Assembly: GCA_963853835.1 (NCBI GenBank)
Contig: OY970829.1
Span: 29,785,764-29,849,763, forward strand
Length of the DNA: 64,000 nucleotides
Origin: Calendula officinalis
Taxonomy: Eukaryota > Streptophyta > Magnoliopsida > Asterales > Asteraceae
Direction of reading: 5' to 3'
Shown in pieces: positions 10,708 to 24,164 of this stretch. The stretch's first letter is position 1. The number at the start of each line of letters is the position of its first letter. Under the pieces are notes generated by a model that was not told the DNA's origin, made no database searches, and saw only the letters and a program-made list of their open reading frames with translations. A program made the position numbers and the translations under genes.

Positions 10708-13700
10708 ACTCAACTCCACTTGAATCAGACTTCGTCCTCGAAGTCATCGCTCGTAAATAGCTCAGGGTAGCGATCTCGCATCTCAGACTCATGCTCGGAA
10801 ACGACACACGTCCTCAACGGGAAGTAACGAAAAGGTTAAGAATAGAATGAAACTCTTCAAAGGATAAGAATAGAATGAAACTCTTCAGGGCGACCCACTC
10901 GATCAGCGTGAACTTCGGCTCTTGCTCACACAAGTCTTCCATCCCTAACAACGCAAAAAGATAAGGCTACATGAAATAAAATCGAAATGCTCTCTAAGAA
11001 TCTCGGTTTAGCGATGAAAAGGATGTCGACAATAAGCACAAATAACCACGATACTCTGTTTAAGGCATCTTCTTGCTCTCGTAGTCGAACACAGTTGCTG
11101 CACTCAACGTTTAACTTTGCGTCGAATCTCCGATTCAACTCCACTTGGATATTTGTTACTGTTTGGTTTGTGGTGACAGATGATCTAGGTGTAGTACTCG
11201 GTCATCCGTCTCATGCTCGCAATCATACTCGACCCTCTCGCGGCGATAACAATAAGTTTTAGGGGAAAAACTTTCCCGCACGGCTCCAACATATAAGTAC
11301 TCGTACATTATAGCAACATATAAAACTTTATTTTTGGCAATCTCTACCCGTAATGGTACCTACCTCAAAGTGCTCTACACTATGGGAAATTAGTTTGGCT
11401 AAAACATACAAAGCAAATTAGTAATTCACACCACCATCAAATAATACCAAAAATAGGCACATTATTCACAAAAATGTACCTAACACACAGAAATCTCGTA
11501 TACTCGGATGACATCCACAGAAACTGTATCCACACCATAAGCAACTCATGCATGTTGCTCGTTTTGGATATACTCAAATGCACTCATTTTTAATTTCCTA
11601 TAACCCCGATTTTAACTCATCGCAAGTTATATAAACAATTTAAACTCAAATCTCGTTTAATGACTTCTCACCAGTCCACATAATGTATACTTTTACTCGC
11701 TTTTACGATTTTTCACGTGATCAAATTTAATTATCAGACAACTCGAACAGATAATTTCTCTTTTAATCTGCGTTATTAGTTCTCTTGCTAACTCGTATTT
11801 AATAATCATTCGATGACTCTTTTTAATTTTGCTCGTTCAACTCATTTCAATGATACTTATCAACTCGTTTAATGTTTTTATCATTTAGCTCGTTAATTAA
11901 CTTCTTGCTTCATTCTAATTTAATTTGTCCCTTGATCAATTTGACCAATTGTCCACTTATAAATCTCATTTTATTTTGAACGCCTCAATTAAATGCCTTC
12001 TTTTTACTCGATTAATTAACTCGTTAATTACTTACCTCATTAATTCTTGTGTATTCAGTTACTCAGTTAATTCTCATTCTCAACATAAGGTTTCCTCATT
12101 ACTTTATATTTTTATTGCTTTCTCGATTTAGAAACTCATAATATATTAATAAATTTTATTATCTGATACACTTATATTTTTCTCGTGTGCTCATTTTAAT
12201 ACCTATTATCGATTTAGTAATTACTCAATAAAGTCTAATATTTGGTGACATTCAATTTAATAATTTAACTTGATAATCCCCTTAGTTCAAATTTAATGTT
12301 TGCTTATAATAACATTTCCTCATTTGATTTATTTCAATAATTTATTCGTTCAACTTGATTGAGTAGTTCCCCATTAGTTTAAACCCTTATCTTTTAAACT
12401 TATTATAATAATTTATCACTTTAAATCGATTTGAATGATTCATAAATAAATTCTCATTATTCTGATTTCATAATTTCCCATAATTACGTTTATCTCATTT
12501 AACTTGATTTATTAATCTCCATTAGTTTATTAATACGAATTTAATAATGAACAACCTTATATTTATTCTCTATTCGCATTCGTAATATTGGCGGTTTTCC
12601 CATTTTACCCCCACTTAACTCCACTTGGAGAAAACTCGTCCTCGAGTTTGGAACTGGCACTCTCTACCATCATAAAATAAACCATCATTGGATACATATT
12701 TTAAAGTCTCATTTATTTACTCAAAAATCAAACTCTTATGCACAGGTGTGAGTCGGTCCCAACGTATACTCTTTATGCCCCTCTCACACCCCTACCCATT
12801 AAATTTTATCACTTTATAAAGGAATTCATTGCTCTTATTAGGTGTTAGCTTCCTCATGTATTCACACACCCTTATTAGATCTTCTCAATTATAACTCATT
12901 GCTCTTTATTAGTCTCATAATTACTTCTCTATCATTGTCTCGTTAATAATTAGTCATTTTATGACTCCTCATAAGTCAAGCTTGTTACATTTATTAGCAC
13001 CACAACTCGTTATTTCACGTTACACCTTCACGATTATCTCTTGTTCAAATACGAGTATTAATCCTCATTTTGGTTTACTCATAGCATATTTGGTATTATT
13101 ATTATCATATAACAATGTTTGTCATTAGATTAAATTCTTGTTTAATTCGTATTGAATAAACCTCGTAAATTTTCTTTTTGTCTATAAACTCATAATTAAC
13201 TCGTTTTTGTTCCTCATCTCATTCAATTTAGTGATGCTCAATGTTTACAACTTTTATTAACTTTATTAGAATTTTGTCTCTTACTCAATTAATAGTTCTC
13301 AGTAATTTAGTGTATTTATTCAGCACAATTATTTATCAGATCAAACATCTTGACTCAAATTAGTAGTTACTTATAAATTTAAATATAATTTTCCATTTAA
13401 TTCTTTTTAAATAAATGTTCATTCATCTCTTGATTTATTAATTTCTCTTAATTCATAACTTCGCATTTAAAACGAATTAATTATTCTCAATTATATTATC
13501 CGATTATTATTCTCTATTCTCAATTAATATATTAATATGTCTCTTATTACTTATTAATATTTTACTTGTTAATTTAATTTAGCGGTATCTCATTGTTTCA
13601 TGCAATCTCATTTGTTTTAATTAATGATTTCCTTGTTTATTAATATTTCCTATCTCAATTTAATAATCTAAAATAAATAGATATCTTCATTTAAATTTGT

Positions 13701-14687
13701 TTTGGATAATTGCTCATTCAACATTGATTTATTAATTTCTCAAATTTAATAATTTAACATAAATTATCTTATTCTCAGTCATTTACCTTTACTCAATCAT
13801 TATTCTCTATATTCAAACATTTAATTTATTTCCTCATTACTCAGATTAATAATTTATCATTAATAGTTTTTACTCCATAAACTTTTACTTGATTTGTTTG
13901 GATAACTCCTTATCAACTTAAACAATAATCTGTTATTTAAATGTTTATTATTTTCTCATAAATCTCGATTTAATGATATTTTCATCGAATTTACTCATAT
14001 ATTTGAACATAACATTTTCTTATTTTCTCATTTACTTTAACGATTGCTCAATCGTTCTCGATGTATTATAACTCAATTAAGTCATTTAAAGAATTCATCT
14101 CGATTTGATTTATTAGTCTCTCTCTTGACATATTTTGATAGCTCGTTTTCAATTCGCGTTTGATGATTCTGTAATTAAATTGATTGCACTATTTTCTCAT
14201 ATATAATAATTGAGGGTTTTCATGATACTTAGATGCTTATCCAATGGTCTCCTTGAATCCTTTTCGAAACATAGGCATGAGTCATGTGCGTATAATAATA
14301 GGGGCCCTCTATTATTATCCGCACCTACCCCTCTCATGGTTTCGAGCCAGTTACAAAAATTCCACGATCTCCCGGCCTCATACCATCCACATAACAAGTA
14401 GTTCACAACAATAATATATAGTATATATATTTATATATATAGTCGCACAATTCACGCTCATCTCGAATTAATTCTCTAGTATCCTCCTAATAGCCAATGT
14501 CACTCGCGATGTTTTTAATAAACTAAATAACTCATAAATAAATACTAGAGGCATAAGGTCGTTGTGATGCGCTGCTTCTCGATTTGGATTTGGACTCATT
14601 TTAAAAACACTTTTGAAAACTTATTTTGAAAACTCGTGCTTCGACTTGAGTTTGGAATCCACCCCTTGTGAACCCAATTGTCTCAAG
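10708..14687 (-). other. Element C interior, non-coding and strongly strand-biased
   Basis: No credible gene. On the plus strand it is rich in C and T, with endless CTCATTTAA, CTCG and TTAATTT words. Its complement resembles B's interior (GAG/CGAG words). The short frames at 10926-11262 have counterparts in B at 23503-23877, which reflects shared ancestry of the two elements rather than a gene. Confidence 0.7.
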
Positions 14688-14706
14688 CCAGAGCTCTGAT
14701 ACCAAC
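14688..14706 (-). other. Primer-binding site of element C
   Basis: The minus strand reads GTTGGTATCAGAGCTCTGG directly after the LTR end, containing TGGTATCAGAGC, the initiator tRNA-Met complement. This fixes the element's orientation. Confidence 0.9.
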
Positions 14707-14707
14707 T

Positions 14708-17108
14708 TGTAACATCCCAAAAATTAGGGGAAATTTAAAAAAAATTTAATACAATAAAAAGTAACATTTTCCCCAAAGTACAAGTACACTAAAGGTCCCA
14801 CTCATTTATAGTTTAAAAAAACTGAACCGTCTCATGGTTAAATGCGGAAAATAAAATAATTGTTTTAAAAACATTTGACTCAAAATAAACGTTTGGAATC
14901 CAAATCCATAAAAGCTCATCGAGTAACAGCTCATCCAATGCACTTGCTCTAGTACCTGCAAAATGGGAGGGAGTGTTTGGGGTCAGCCACCGCTGAGTGA
15001 ATAATCAACACAATAAACATACACTTACAAACAATCCACACCACATAAGTGATCCCTAAAGACTCTACTCAATTCTCAATTACTCAAATTTATTTCTCAG
15101 ATTATATTACTCGGATTTTAATTTATATAGCGCGCTAGTGTGACTTGGGCCGAGATATCAACCTCGACCCGCCTCACACCACCTCAAGGCTCAACACCTG
15201 TACTCTTCGGTGTTGAGTCAAAACGTCTGGCACCAGTACTCTTCGGTGCCAAGACAAACATATGAAACCAGTGCTCTTCGGTGTCAAGCCAAGTATATTA
15301 TGTTTAATGTATTAACTCAAGAACTCAGAACTCAGACAACTTAATAACCAGATAACTCAGATCACAGATAACTCAGATAAATCGCACAATCAATACTCAA
15401 GTTCAATCAACAAGACAATTCATAACATATAGCACATAATCATGAATCGAAAGTAAGTACAAGTTTATAGTCAGATTACCCACCTCGAATAAACATAAGG
15501 TCCTAGAAGTATCCTCTGCTCGGCTCAAAACTCAACTCATAGCAATCTGCCAGAACCCGACACCCCCGCGGAAACTTTTATAACTCCCAAACTGTGTGTT
15601 AGATTATTACCAAATTTTAACCACTGATAGAAAACTCAGAATACTACAATTTACTGTGTCATGACCCCTGTCCAAAACAGACTCTATGTAATTCAAAAAT
15701 GGGTTACAAAACAAAATAGCTGAACCGAAAAAGCTTTTGCGACACTTTACTAAAACAATGATATCTTTTAAACGACAAATCGGATTGACGAGCCGTCAGC
15801 GGCAACGGAAAGGGGACTCGGGAAACTAGAGACCTATGTGGGCCAACAAATCTCAAAAGGTATTTTAAGTGTGACAAAAGCGGACTCAAACGCAGACTAT
15901 AGATTCTGTCAAACATTCAGCATGATGTTTAAAACCCGTTTTAGTTCCCGACATCAACCCGATTACTCCTGAGACACCCGACAGCCCCAAAAACTATTTT
16001 ATCACAGAAACTAAAATTTACAAACAATCTACTCATTTATTTGAAAACTTTTCCAATTTAGAAACCAAGACAACAATCAATAACAATGGCAAACGAACAA
16101 TTCAATAGACGATTTTAAAATCGTTACTCTAGTAGTTGAACTAACGCAAAATACACACAACATAAACTTGATCACGGCTCGGGTAAAATACAAGAATACT
16201 AATTTAGTCATAAATAAAAGAGTACGAGAATTATACCCTATGGTCAATGCAAAAGAATACCGAGATTCACACGCAACCACTAAACGTGCGGCTGGAATCT
16301 TTCTTAAACTCTGTCTGTGGCTTCAATATGTATCGCCTAGAGATCTTGTGCATATGATCTTGTTATTTATCCAGCACCTACTCTCAATTTGTGGCACAAA
16401 TTATAAATATATGATGCCTCCCTTTCTTTCTTTCTCTTTTTATTCGGTGGAACAAACCCAAAACTTAAGCCATATCCTTTCCACCGTCATCACCAATTGT
16501 CCTTGTAATCTGTGAGTTATCACTAGAATATTACTTCAATCATAATGTGTGTACGCGAAGCAACGCAAAACAATTGCTTTGAGTTTTCTTGTCAGTCCAC
16601 AACTTGCGTATCAGAGGTGTACGCCGTCTAAACTCTATACGGCCAAAGCTAGGTTTAGGGTATTACTTAATAATCTCCTAATAAAGTATTTAAGTTTTTA
16701 GTGAGACTCAAGCCCGAAACCAAATTAGCCCACTCGATGCTAAGCCTTGGCCTATGACCGGCCCGACTTACTCAACTAAATTAAAACTCAAAACATCTAC
16801 TTACAAGTTTATTACATAATACAAACCGTCTAATAAATTACGAGACGACCAACTATTTATATACTCACTTAAATAAAAGAAATAATAATTAATACAGGTA
16901 AATAATAATTACTTAATTAATTAACCCGACATTTCAAATTTAATTATCGTCTAATAATAAGGAACCGTCTAACTACATGTCGTCTAAATAATATTAACCG
17001 TCTTAACCTATTAATTAAAATCGTCCAATTGATAAAAATCAATTAAAAATAAGATAAAACGTGATTAAAATAGTATTATTTAATCGATACAAATTTCAGG
17101 GCGTTACA
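14708..17108 (-). repeat. Element C 5' LTR (right copy)
   Basis: 2401 bp, starting TGTAACATCCC and ending GGGCGTTACA as read on the plus strand. It differs from the left copy by one deletion of about 60 bp and scattered changes, so C is fairly young but not brand new. Confidence 0.85.
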
Positions 17109-19809
17109 AATTAGTAGAAAAATGAATTATATAGTTTAAATAGTTCATAATTTTCATTAATGTATTTATTTTGACGACTTGCAGTTAGACGGTTCGTATT
17201 ATCTAAATATATACATATTTTTTTATTTAGATACTTTATACTTTAGTATGCGTTCGTATATTATTAAAAAGAAACTATATAGTTCGTCTCTGGTTTGGAC
17301 CACTTAGTTAATCGTAAGAATTGGCTTACTTTCTTTTGAGTCGGGCCGGCCGAAGACTAAGGGCTCGGGCTTACGAGTCGTGGGCTTGGTTAATTAAATT
17401 TCATTATAACTTAAACCTATTTACCCATTTTCTTTTCCCTTAATCCCTTCCTCCGTCGCTTAAGGGATCATCTCCTTCTCTTCGTTTTCTTTTTTTTTGA
17501 CGCAACAAGAATTGTGGGAGGCAGCCGTATTTCGTCTTCCATGTCTTCGTGTGAGCTGCTTCAAATAATGGAATTGATGTGGCTTAAAATCTACTAGCCA
17601 CGTGATGGCAAGCACCAACTCACCCCGTTTTATTTTTTTTTGTGGCCAATAACTCTATGAGGCATGCTGAGTTATTTTGATTAATTGTCCACTTGGCCAC
17701 GCAACTGATTTTTTTTGTTTTTGGTCGGCATTCACGTATTAATATTTCATCCTCAGGGATTTAATTCGTCAAATAACCAAGAAGCAACCAATAAAGTGTG
17801 GTGTCTTCAACGAGCAGAACGGGACCGAGCAAGGATGAAGGTTAGCAAAGTTTAACGGGTTTATTTGATCGAGCCGGGTGTGGCGTGCGGCCGGGGTGTG
17901 ACCTAGTTACGGTAATCTTTGATCTCTTTTCTTTTCATTCATATTCAATCCCGTATTGTGTTTTGTTTCGATCTGGAGTACAATTTGCTGCAGGGCTGTG
18001 AGGTTCGGGGCCGTTCCCGAGCCGTGATTATGAATCAAAAATCTTGTTGTCGTATTGTTTATCGTCTAATAGATTTTCTTTTATGAATTGGTGCATTTGG
18101 TTTTGTTGTGGTCATGAGCTAAGAGTTTTAAATTGATGGTTTAGATTAGATGTCCTTGGTTAAATCGTTTGTCCATTTTTTCTCGGGTTGTTGTCAGGTT
18201 TAGCAGCTGATTTTGATGAGTGTCGGGTTGGGTAAAATCCTTTATTTATAACCGAGACGTTTATTCAATCAAGAAACGGAAACCGAACCTTAAAGAGATT
18301 TACTGGATTATTGTGAAAATGAGTTTCTGTGACAAAATGAGTTTCGGGGCTATCGGTTGCCTCGGGAATCAATGGGTTGATGTCGGGATTTAAAACGGGT
18401 TTTAAATATCAAACTGAATTTTTGTCAGAATCTGTTCGTTATGTTTGATTCCGTTTTTAACACACATAAAATAAGTTTCTGGATTTTTGGCCCTCGTGAG
18501 TCGCTAGTTTTCTGAGTCCTCTTTCCAATGCCTCCGACGGCTCGTTAATCGGATTTACGGTCTAAAAGATATCTCTGTTTTAGTAAAACGTCGCAAAAGC
18601 TTTTTCGGTTCAGCTATCCTGTTTTATAACCAGTTTTTGAGATACTTAGAATCTGTTTTGGACAGGGGTCGTGAGTCAGTAAATTGTAGTAATCTGAGTT
18701 TTCTATCAGCGGTTAAAATTTGAGAACATTCTAATATACGGTTTGGGAGGTATAATAGTTTCCGTGGGGGTGTCGGATTCTGGCAGATTACTAACAGTTG
18801 AGTCTTGAGCCGAATTTTAATCCTAGCCTTATTATGTGATGTAGGACCTTCTAGGAACTGAGTTGATTTGCGACCTGTACATGCTGAGGATACTTCTAGG
18901 AGCTTACGTTGATTGAGGTGGGTGATCTCACTATAAACTTGCATTTACATTCACTTCATGATTTTGTGCTATATGTCATGAATTGCTATTGCTTTGAGAT
19001 GAGCTTGTTATTTGTTGAGGTGCTATGTGTTATCTATTTTATTCATATTCTGAACTGAGATATGGATACTGAGTAACCGAGCTATGTATCATATCATTAT
19101 GTGATTGATCTGTGTACTTGAATTTTGATTATGAGTTGTTATACACTTGGGTTGTTCTATGTGGTTATATATCTATGAGATGATATACTTGAGCTTGAAC
19201 TGTTAGTTTTATATGAGTACATGTTGTAATGGGTCAACACGTTAATAAAACTAACTAACTTTATTTGAGATTCATGAGGTAGCCAACTCTTCCCGGGACC
19301 CAAGTACAATTCACGACTGTCAGTGTGGTACTGCGGGACACTGGTGGGTGTTGGCAGGGGCACGCGTTGTGGATTCGTCACGACATTGGCGAACTAAGTG
19401 AAATTTAATAAAATGCCTAATAATCGTGAATTGAGTAGAGTCTTTAGGGATCACTTATGTGGTGTGGATTGTTTGTATGCGTATGTTTATTGTGTTGATT
19501 ATTCACTCAGCGGTGGCTGACCCCAAACACTCCCTCTCATTTTGCAGGTACTAGCAAGGGCAAAGAGAATGTCAATGGTTGATGAGTTAGGTTTTTATTT
19601 TATATTTATGGATTTGGATTAAAAACATTTATTTCGAGTCAAACATGTTTTGTTTTTAAAACCTATAAATATTTCGCATTTAAACCACGAAACGGTTATA
19701 TATTTTTATATATGAGTTGGGACCTTTGAGTTACTTGTACTTTGGGGGGAAATGGTTTATTTTATTTATTAAAAAATTTTAAATTTCCTCTGATTTTTGG
19801 GATGTTACA
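17109..19809 (+). repeat. Element B 5' LTR, right fragment
   Basis: Resumes with the second AATTA copy and runs to GGGATGTTACA. It matches 24230-27016 closely. It lacks a tandem duplication of about 58 bp and an insert of about 27 bp that the 3' LTR carries. Confidence 0.88.
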
Positions 19810-19810
19810 A

Positions 19811-19829
19811 GTTGCTATCAGAGCTCTGG
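19811..19829 (+). other. Primer-binding site of element B
   Basis: GTTGCTATCAGAGCTCTGG follows the LTR end by one base. It has one mismatch to the TGGTATCAGAGC consensus kept in element C, and fixes the plus orientation of B. Confidence 0.85.
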
Positions 19830-22800
19830 CTTGAGAGAATTGGGTTCACAAGGGGTGGATTCCAAACTCAAGTCGAAGCAAGAGTTTTCAAAATGAGTTT
19901 TCAAAAGTGTCTTTAAAATGTGTCCAAATCCAAAACGAGAAGCAGCGCATCACGACGACCTTATGCCTCTAGTACTTTATTTATGAGATATTTAGTTTAT
20001 TAAAACGTTGCGAGTGACATTGATTACTAAGAGAACAAAAGAGAATTATCTAGAGATGAGCGTGAGTTGGGCGGCTATATATACATATATACTATATGTA
20101 CTGATGTGAATTACTTGTAATGTGGATGGTATGAGGATGGGAGATCGTGGAATTTTTGAAACTGGCTCGAAACCATGACAGGGATAGGTGCGGATAATAA
20201 TAGAGGGCCCCTATTATTATACGCACATGACTCGTGTCTATGTTTCGAAAAGAATTCAAGGAGATCATTGGTCAAGCATTTAAGTATCATGAAAACCTCC
20301 AATTATTATATATAATAATTGATAATAAAAATCACTATTAGAGATTTATGAGAAAACATCGCAGTCAATTGAATAAGAGAATTATCAAACACGAAGTGAT
20401 AAAGAGTTTTCAAAACATGTCAAGAGAGTAACCAATATCGTTACATGATTTAATGGAGTTATAATTAATACATCGAGAGCGATTGAGCAATCATTAAAAT
20501 AAAATAAATGTTTGAAAATAGATAATAATGATTGAGTAAAAGTAAATGAGTGAGAATAAATTAACTCATGTTAAATTATTAAACTTATGGGAAATCAATA
20601 AATCAATGATGAATGAGAATTTATCCAAACCAAATATAAATGAAGAGATCTATTTATTTGGGATTATTAAATTGAGGTATGAAATATTATTGAACGAGAA
20701 AATCATAAGATTACATGAAACAATGAGATACCGCTAAAATTAAATTAACAAGTAAAATATTAATGAGTAAGACGAGACATATTAACATTTTAATTGAGAA
20801 TAGAAAATAATAATCGAATAATATAATTGAGAATGATTAATTCGTCTTAAATGAGAAATTATGAATTATGAGAAATTAATAAATCAAGAGATGAATGAAC
20901 ATTTATTTAAAACAAAAATTTTATTTAGTTTCATAAGTGACTACTAATTTGAGTCGAGATGTTTGATCTAAATAATTATTGTGTTGAGTAAATATGCTTG
21001 ATTATTGAGAATTGTTAATTGAGTAAGAGATAAAATTTTAATTGAGTTAATAAAAGTTGCAAAATTTAAATGTTTTAATTGAACAAGATGAGGAACCTAA
21101 AACGAGTTATTTAATGAGTTAAGCGACAAAAGAAAAGTCTACGAGATTTATTCACTACGAATTAAATGAGAATTTATTGTTATATGGTAATAATAATATC
21201 ATATATATGCTATGAGTAACCAAAATGAGGATTAATACTCAGACTTGATCAAGAGATAATCGTGAATGTGTAACGCGAAATAACAAATTGTGGTACTAAT
21301 ACGTGTAATAAGTTTGATTTACGAAGAGTCATAAAATGAATAATTATTAATGAGAAGTAATTATGAATCTATTAAAGAATAACGAGTTTTGATTGAGGAA
21401 ATCTAATAAGAGTACGAGAATCCATGAGAATGCTAATGAGAAATCTAACACCGAATAGGAGCAATAATTTTTTTTATAAGTGATACAAATTTAATGAGTA
21501 GGGGTGTGAGAGGGGTGTAAATGATTGAGCAATCATTAAAATAAAATAAATATTTGAAAATAGATAATAATGATTGAGTAAAAGTAAATGAGTGAGAATA
21601 AATTAATTCATGTTAAATTATTAAACTTATGGGAAATCAATAAATCAATGATGAATGAGAATTTATCCAAACCAAATATAAATGAAGAGATCTATTTATT
21701 TGGGATTATTAAATTGAGGTATGAAATATTATTGAACGAGAAAATCATAAGATTACATGAAACAATGAGATACCGCTAAAATTAAATTAACAAGTAAAAT
21801 ATTAATGAGTAAGACGAGACATATTAACATTTTAATTGAGAATAGAAAATAATAATCGAATAATATAATTGAGAATGATTAATTCGTCTTAAATGAGAAA
21901 TTATGAATTATGAGAAATTAATAAATCAAGAGATGAATGAACATTTATTTAAAACAAAAATTTTATTTAGTTTCATAAGTGACTACTAATTTGAGTCGAG
22001 ATGTTTGATCTAAATAATTATTGTGTTGAGTAAATATGCTTGATTATTGAGAATTGTTAATTGAGTAAGAGATAAAATTTTAATTGAGTTAATAAAAGTT
22101 GCAAAATCTAAATGTTTTAATTGAACAAGATGAGGAACCTAAAACGAGTTATTTAATGAGTTAAGCGACAAAAGAAAAGTCTACGAGATTTATTCACTAC
22201 GAATTAAATGAGAATTTATTGTTATATGGTAATAATAATATCATATATATGCTATGAGTAACCAAAATGAGGATTAATACTCAGACTTGATCAAGAGATA
22301 ATCGTGAATGTGTAACGCGAAATAACAAATTGTGGTACTAATACGTGTAATAAGTTTGATTTACGAAGAGTCAGAAAATGAATAATTATTAATGAGAAGT
22401 AATTATGAAGCTATTAAAGAATAACGAGTTTTGATTGAGGAAATCTAACACCGAATAGGAGCAATAATTTTTTTTTATAAGTGATACAAATTTAATGAGT
22501 AGGGGTGTAAAGAGTATACGTTGGGACCGACTCACACCTGTGCATAAGAGTTCGTGATCGAGTAATAAACTGAACAACTGAGTGTTCGTAACGAATTCTA
22601 TGAGTATAGATTGTGAGATTTTGAGTGCCACTTCCAAACTCGGTGACGAGTTCTCCAAGTGGAGTTGAGTGGTGGTAAAATGGAAAACTACCAATATTAA
22701 GAGTGCGAATTGAGAATAGTTATTAAAATGAGCACACGAGAAAAATATAATTGTATCAAATAATAATATTTTATGAAAATACTATGAGTTTATAAATCGA

Positions 22801-24164
22801 GAAAGCAATAAAAATATAAAGTAATGAGGAAACTTTTATGGAGAACGAGAAATAATTGAGTAGTTGAGTACATGAGAATTAACAAATAATTTAATTAATC
22901 AAATAAAGAGCAAACATTAAGCCGAGATGTTCGAAACAAAAAAAAATAATAAATAGAAATAAAATAAATAAAAATAAAAAAATAAAAATAAAATGAGATT
23001 GATAAGTGGACATTTAGTCAAATTGATCAAGAGACATATTAAATGAGAAGTTAACTAACGAGCTAAATGATAAAATCATTAAACGAGTTGATGAATGTCA
23101 TTAAAATGAGTTGAACGAGCAATATTAAAAAGATTCAACGAAGAATTATTAAATACGAGTTAGCAAGAGAACTAATAACGCGGCTTAAAAGAGAAATTAT
23201 ATGTTCGAGTAGTCTGATAATTAAATTTAATCATGTGAAAAATCGCAAAAGCGAGAAAATGTATACATTATGTTGACCGGTGAGAAGTCATTAAACGAGA
23301 TTTAAGTTTAAATTGCTTGTGGTGAGTTAAAAACAAGTTGTTGAGGTTTGAGGTGAGTGCATTTGAGTATATGAAAATTGAGTAAGAGGCATGAGTTGCC
23401 TACTATCTGAGGTTTATGTGTGATAAAATACACTTGTGTGAATTATGTACTTGTTGTGTGTTGTTTGATTGCGGTGTGAACCGCTAAATTGTTGATTTTT
23501 CTTTAAAACAAACTGATGTCCCATAAAGTAGAGGACCTTGTGATGTCAGAATTGGAGGAGATTGATAATAATAAGAACTTTATGGTGTAAATTATAAAAT
23601 TTATCATGTAATAGAGTTGTGCGGGAATGTGTTCCCACAAAAACTTATTGTTATCGCCATGAGAGGACCGAGTATGATTGCGAGCATGGAATGGATGACC
23701 GAGTACCACGTTGAGATCATTTGTCTCCACAAACCAAACTGTAACAAATCTCCAAGTGGAGTTGAAACGGAGATTCAATGCAACGCCAACCGCTGAGTGT
23801 AGCGACTGTGTCTGACTACGAGAGCAAGAAGATGCCTTAACAGAGTATCGTGGATTATTTTGTATCTCTATCGTCATCCTTTTCTTGTTGAGATAAACCT
23901 AGTTCCTAAGAGAACATTCCAATTCCGAGCCTTATCATTTTACGCCGTTAGAGACGGAAGAGTTGTGTAAGCAAGAGTCGGAGTTTATCCTGATCGAGTG
24001 GATCACCCTGAGTAGTTTTCCTTTTCATTCTTAGCTTTTTCGTGTTTTTCCCGTCCGAGAACGTGTGTCGTTACCGAGCCTGAGTTAGAGATGTGAGATC
24101 ACTACCCGGAGCTATTTCCTATCGATAACTTCGGGGACGAAGTCTATTTCAAGTGGAGTTTAGT
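19830..24164 (+). other. Element B interior, non-coding, purine-biased
   Basis: No gag or pol frame. The plus strand is rich in A and G with very many GAG and TGAG words. The motif 'CAAGTGGAGTT' occurs near 22650, 23755 and immediately before the 3' LTR (about 24150), where it would be the polypurine tract. The earlier copies are therefore polypurine-like repeats inside the element. Confidence 0.65.
20481..22506 (+). repeat. 1042-bp tandem duplication inside element B
   Basis: Copy 1 (20481-21522) and copy 2 (from 21523) both start GATTGAGCAATCATTAAAAT and stay almost identical. Both contain the same 63-codon chance frame, at 20546 and 21588, differing by one residue. Copy 2 has a deletion of about 45 bp near 22440. 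The duplication is recent compared with the element's overall decay. Confidence 0.9.

Larger units (their letters stand above)
8257..17108 (-). mobile_element. Element C: LARD-like element of the B family, reversed, inside B's 5' LTR
   Basis: Bounded by TGTAACATCCC...GGGCGTTACA and a perfect TSD, AATTA (8252-8256 and 17109-17113). Its ends are the reverse complement of B's ends, and the primer site is at the right (14688-14706, complement TTGGTATCAGAGC), so it reads on the minus strand. LTRs are 8257-10707 and 14708-17108, with an interior of about 4.0 kb. No gag or pol frame was found. It is the innermost layer of this nest. Confidence 0.87.

Noticed and set aside
10926..11262. Short frames on both strands with a partner at 23503-23877
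   Set aside because: They are shared by B and C through common ancestry, overlap on opposite strands, are interrupted and carry no known motif.
9766..16515. Conserved 100- and 115-codon frames (9766-10068 and 16168-16515) sharing KRAAGIFLKLC-type sequence
   Set aside because: They are the same place in the two LTRs of element C, antisense to it. Duplication of the LTR explains the conservation, and no domain was recognised.
20546..21779. Two near-identical 63-codon frames
   Set aside because: They are copies within the 1042-bp tandem duplication of a non-coding interior.
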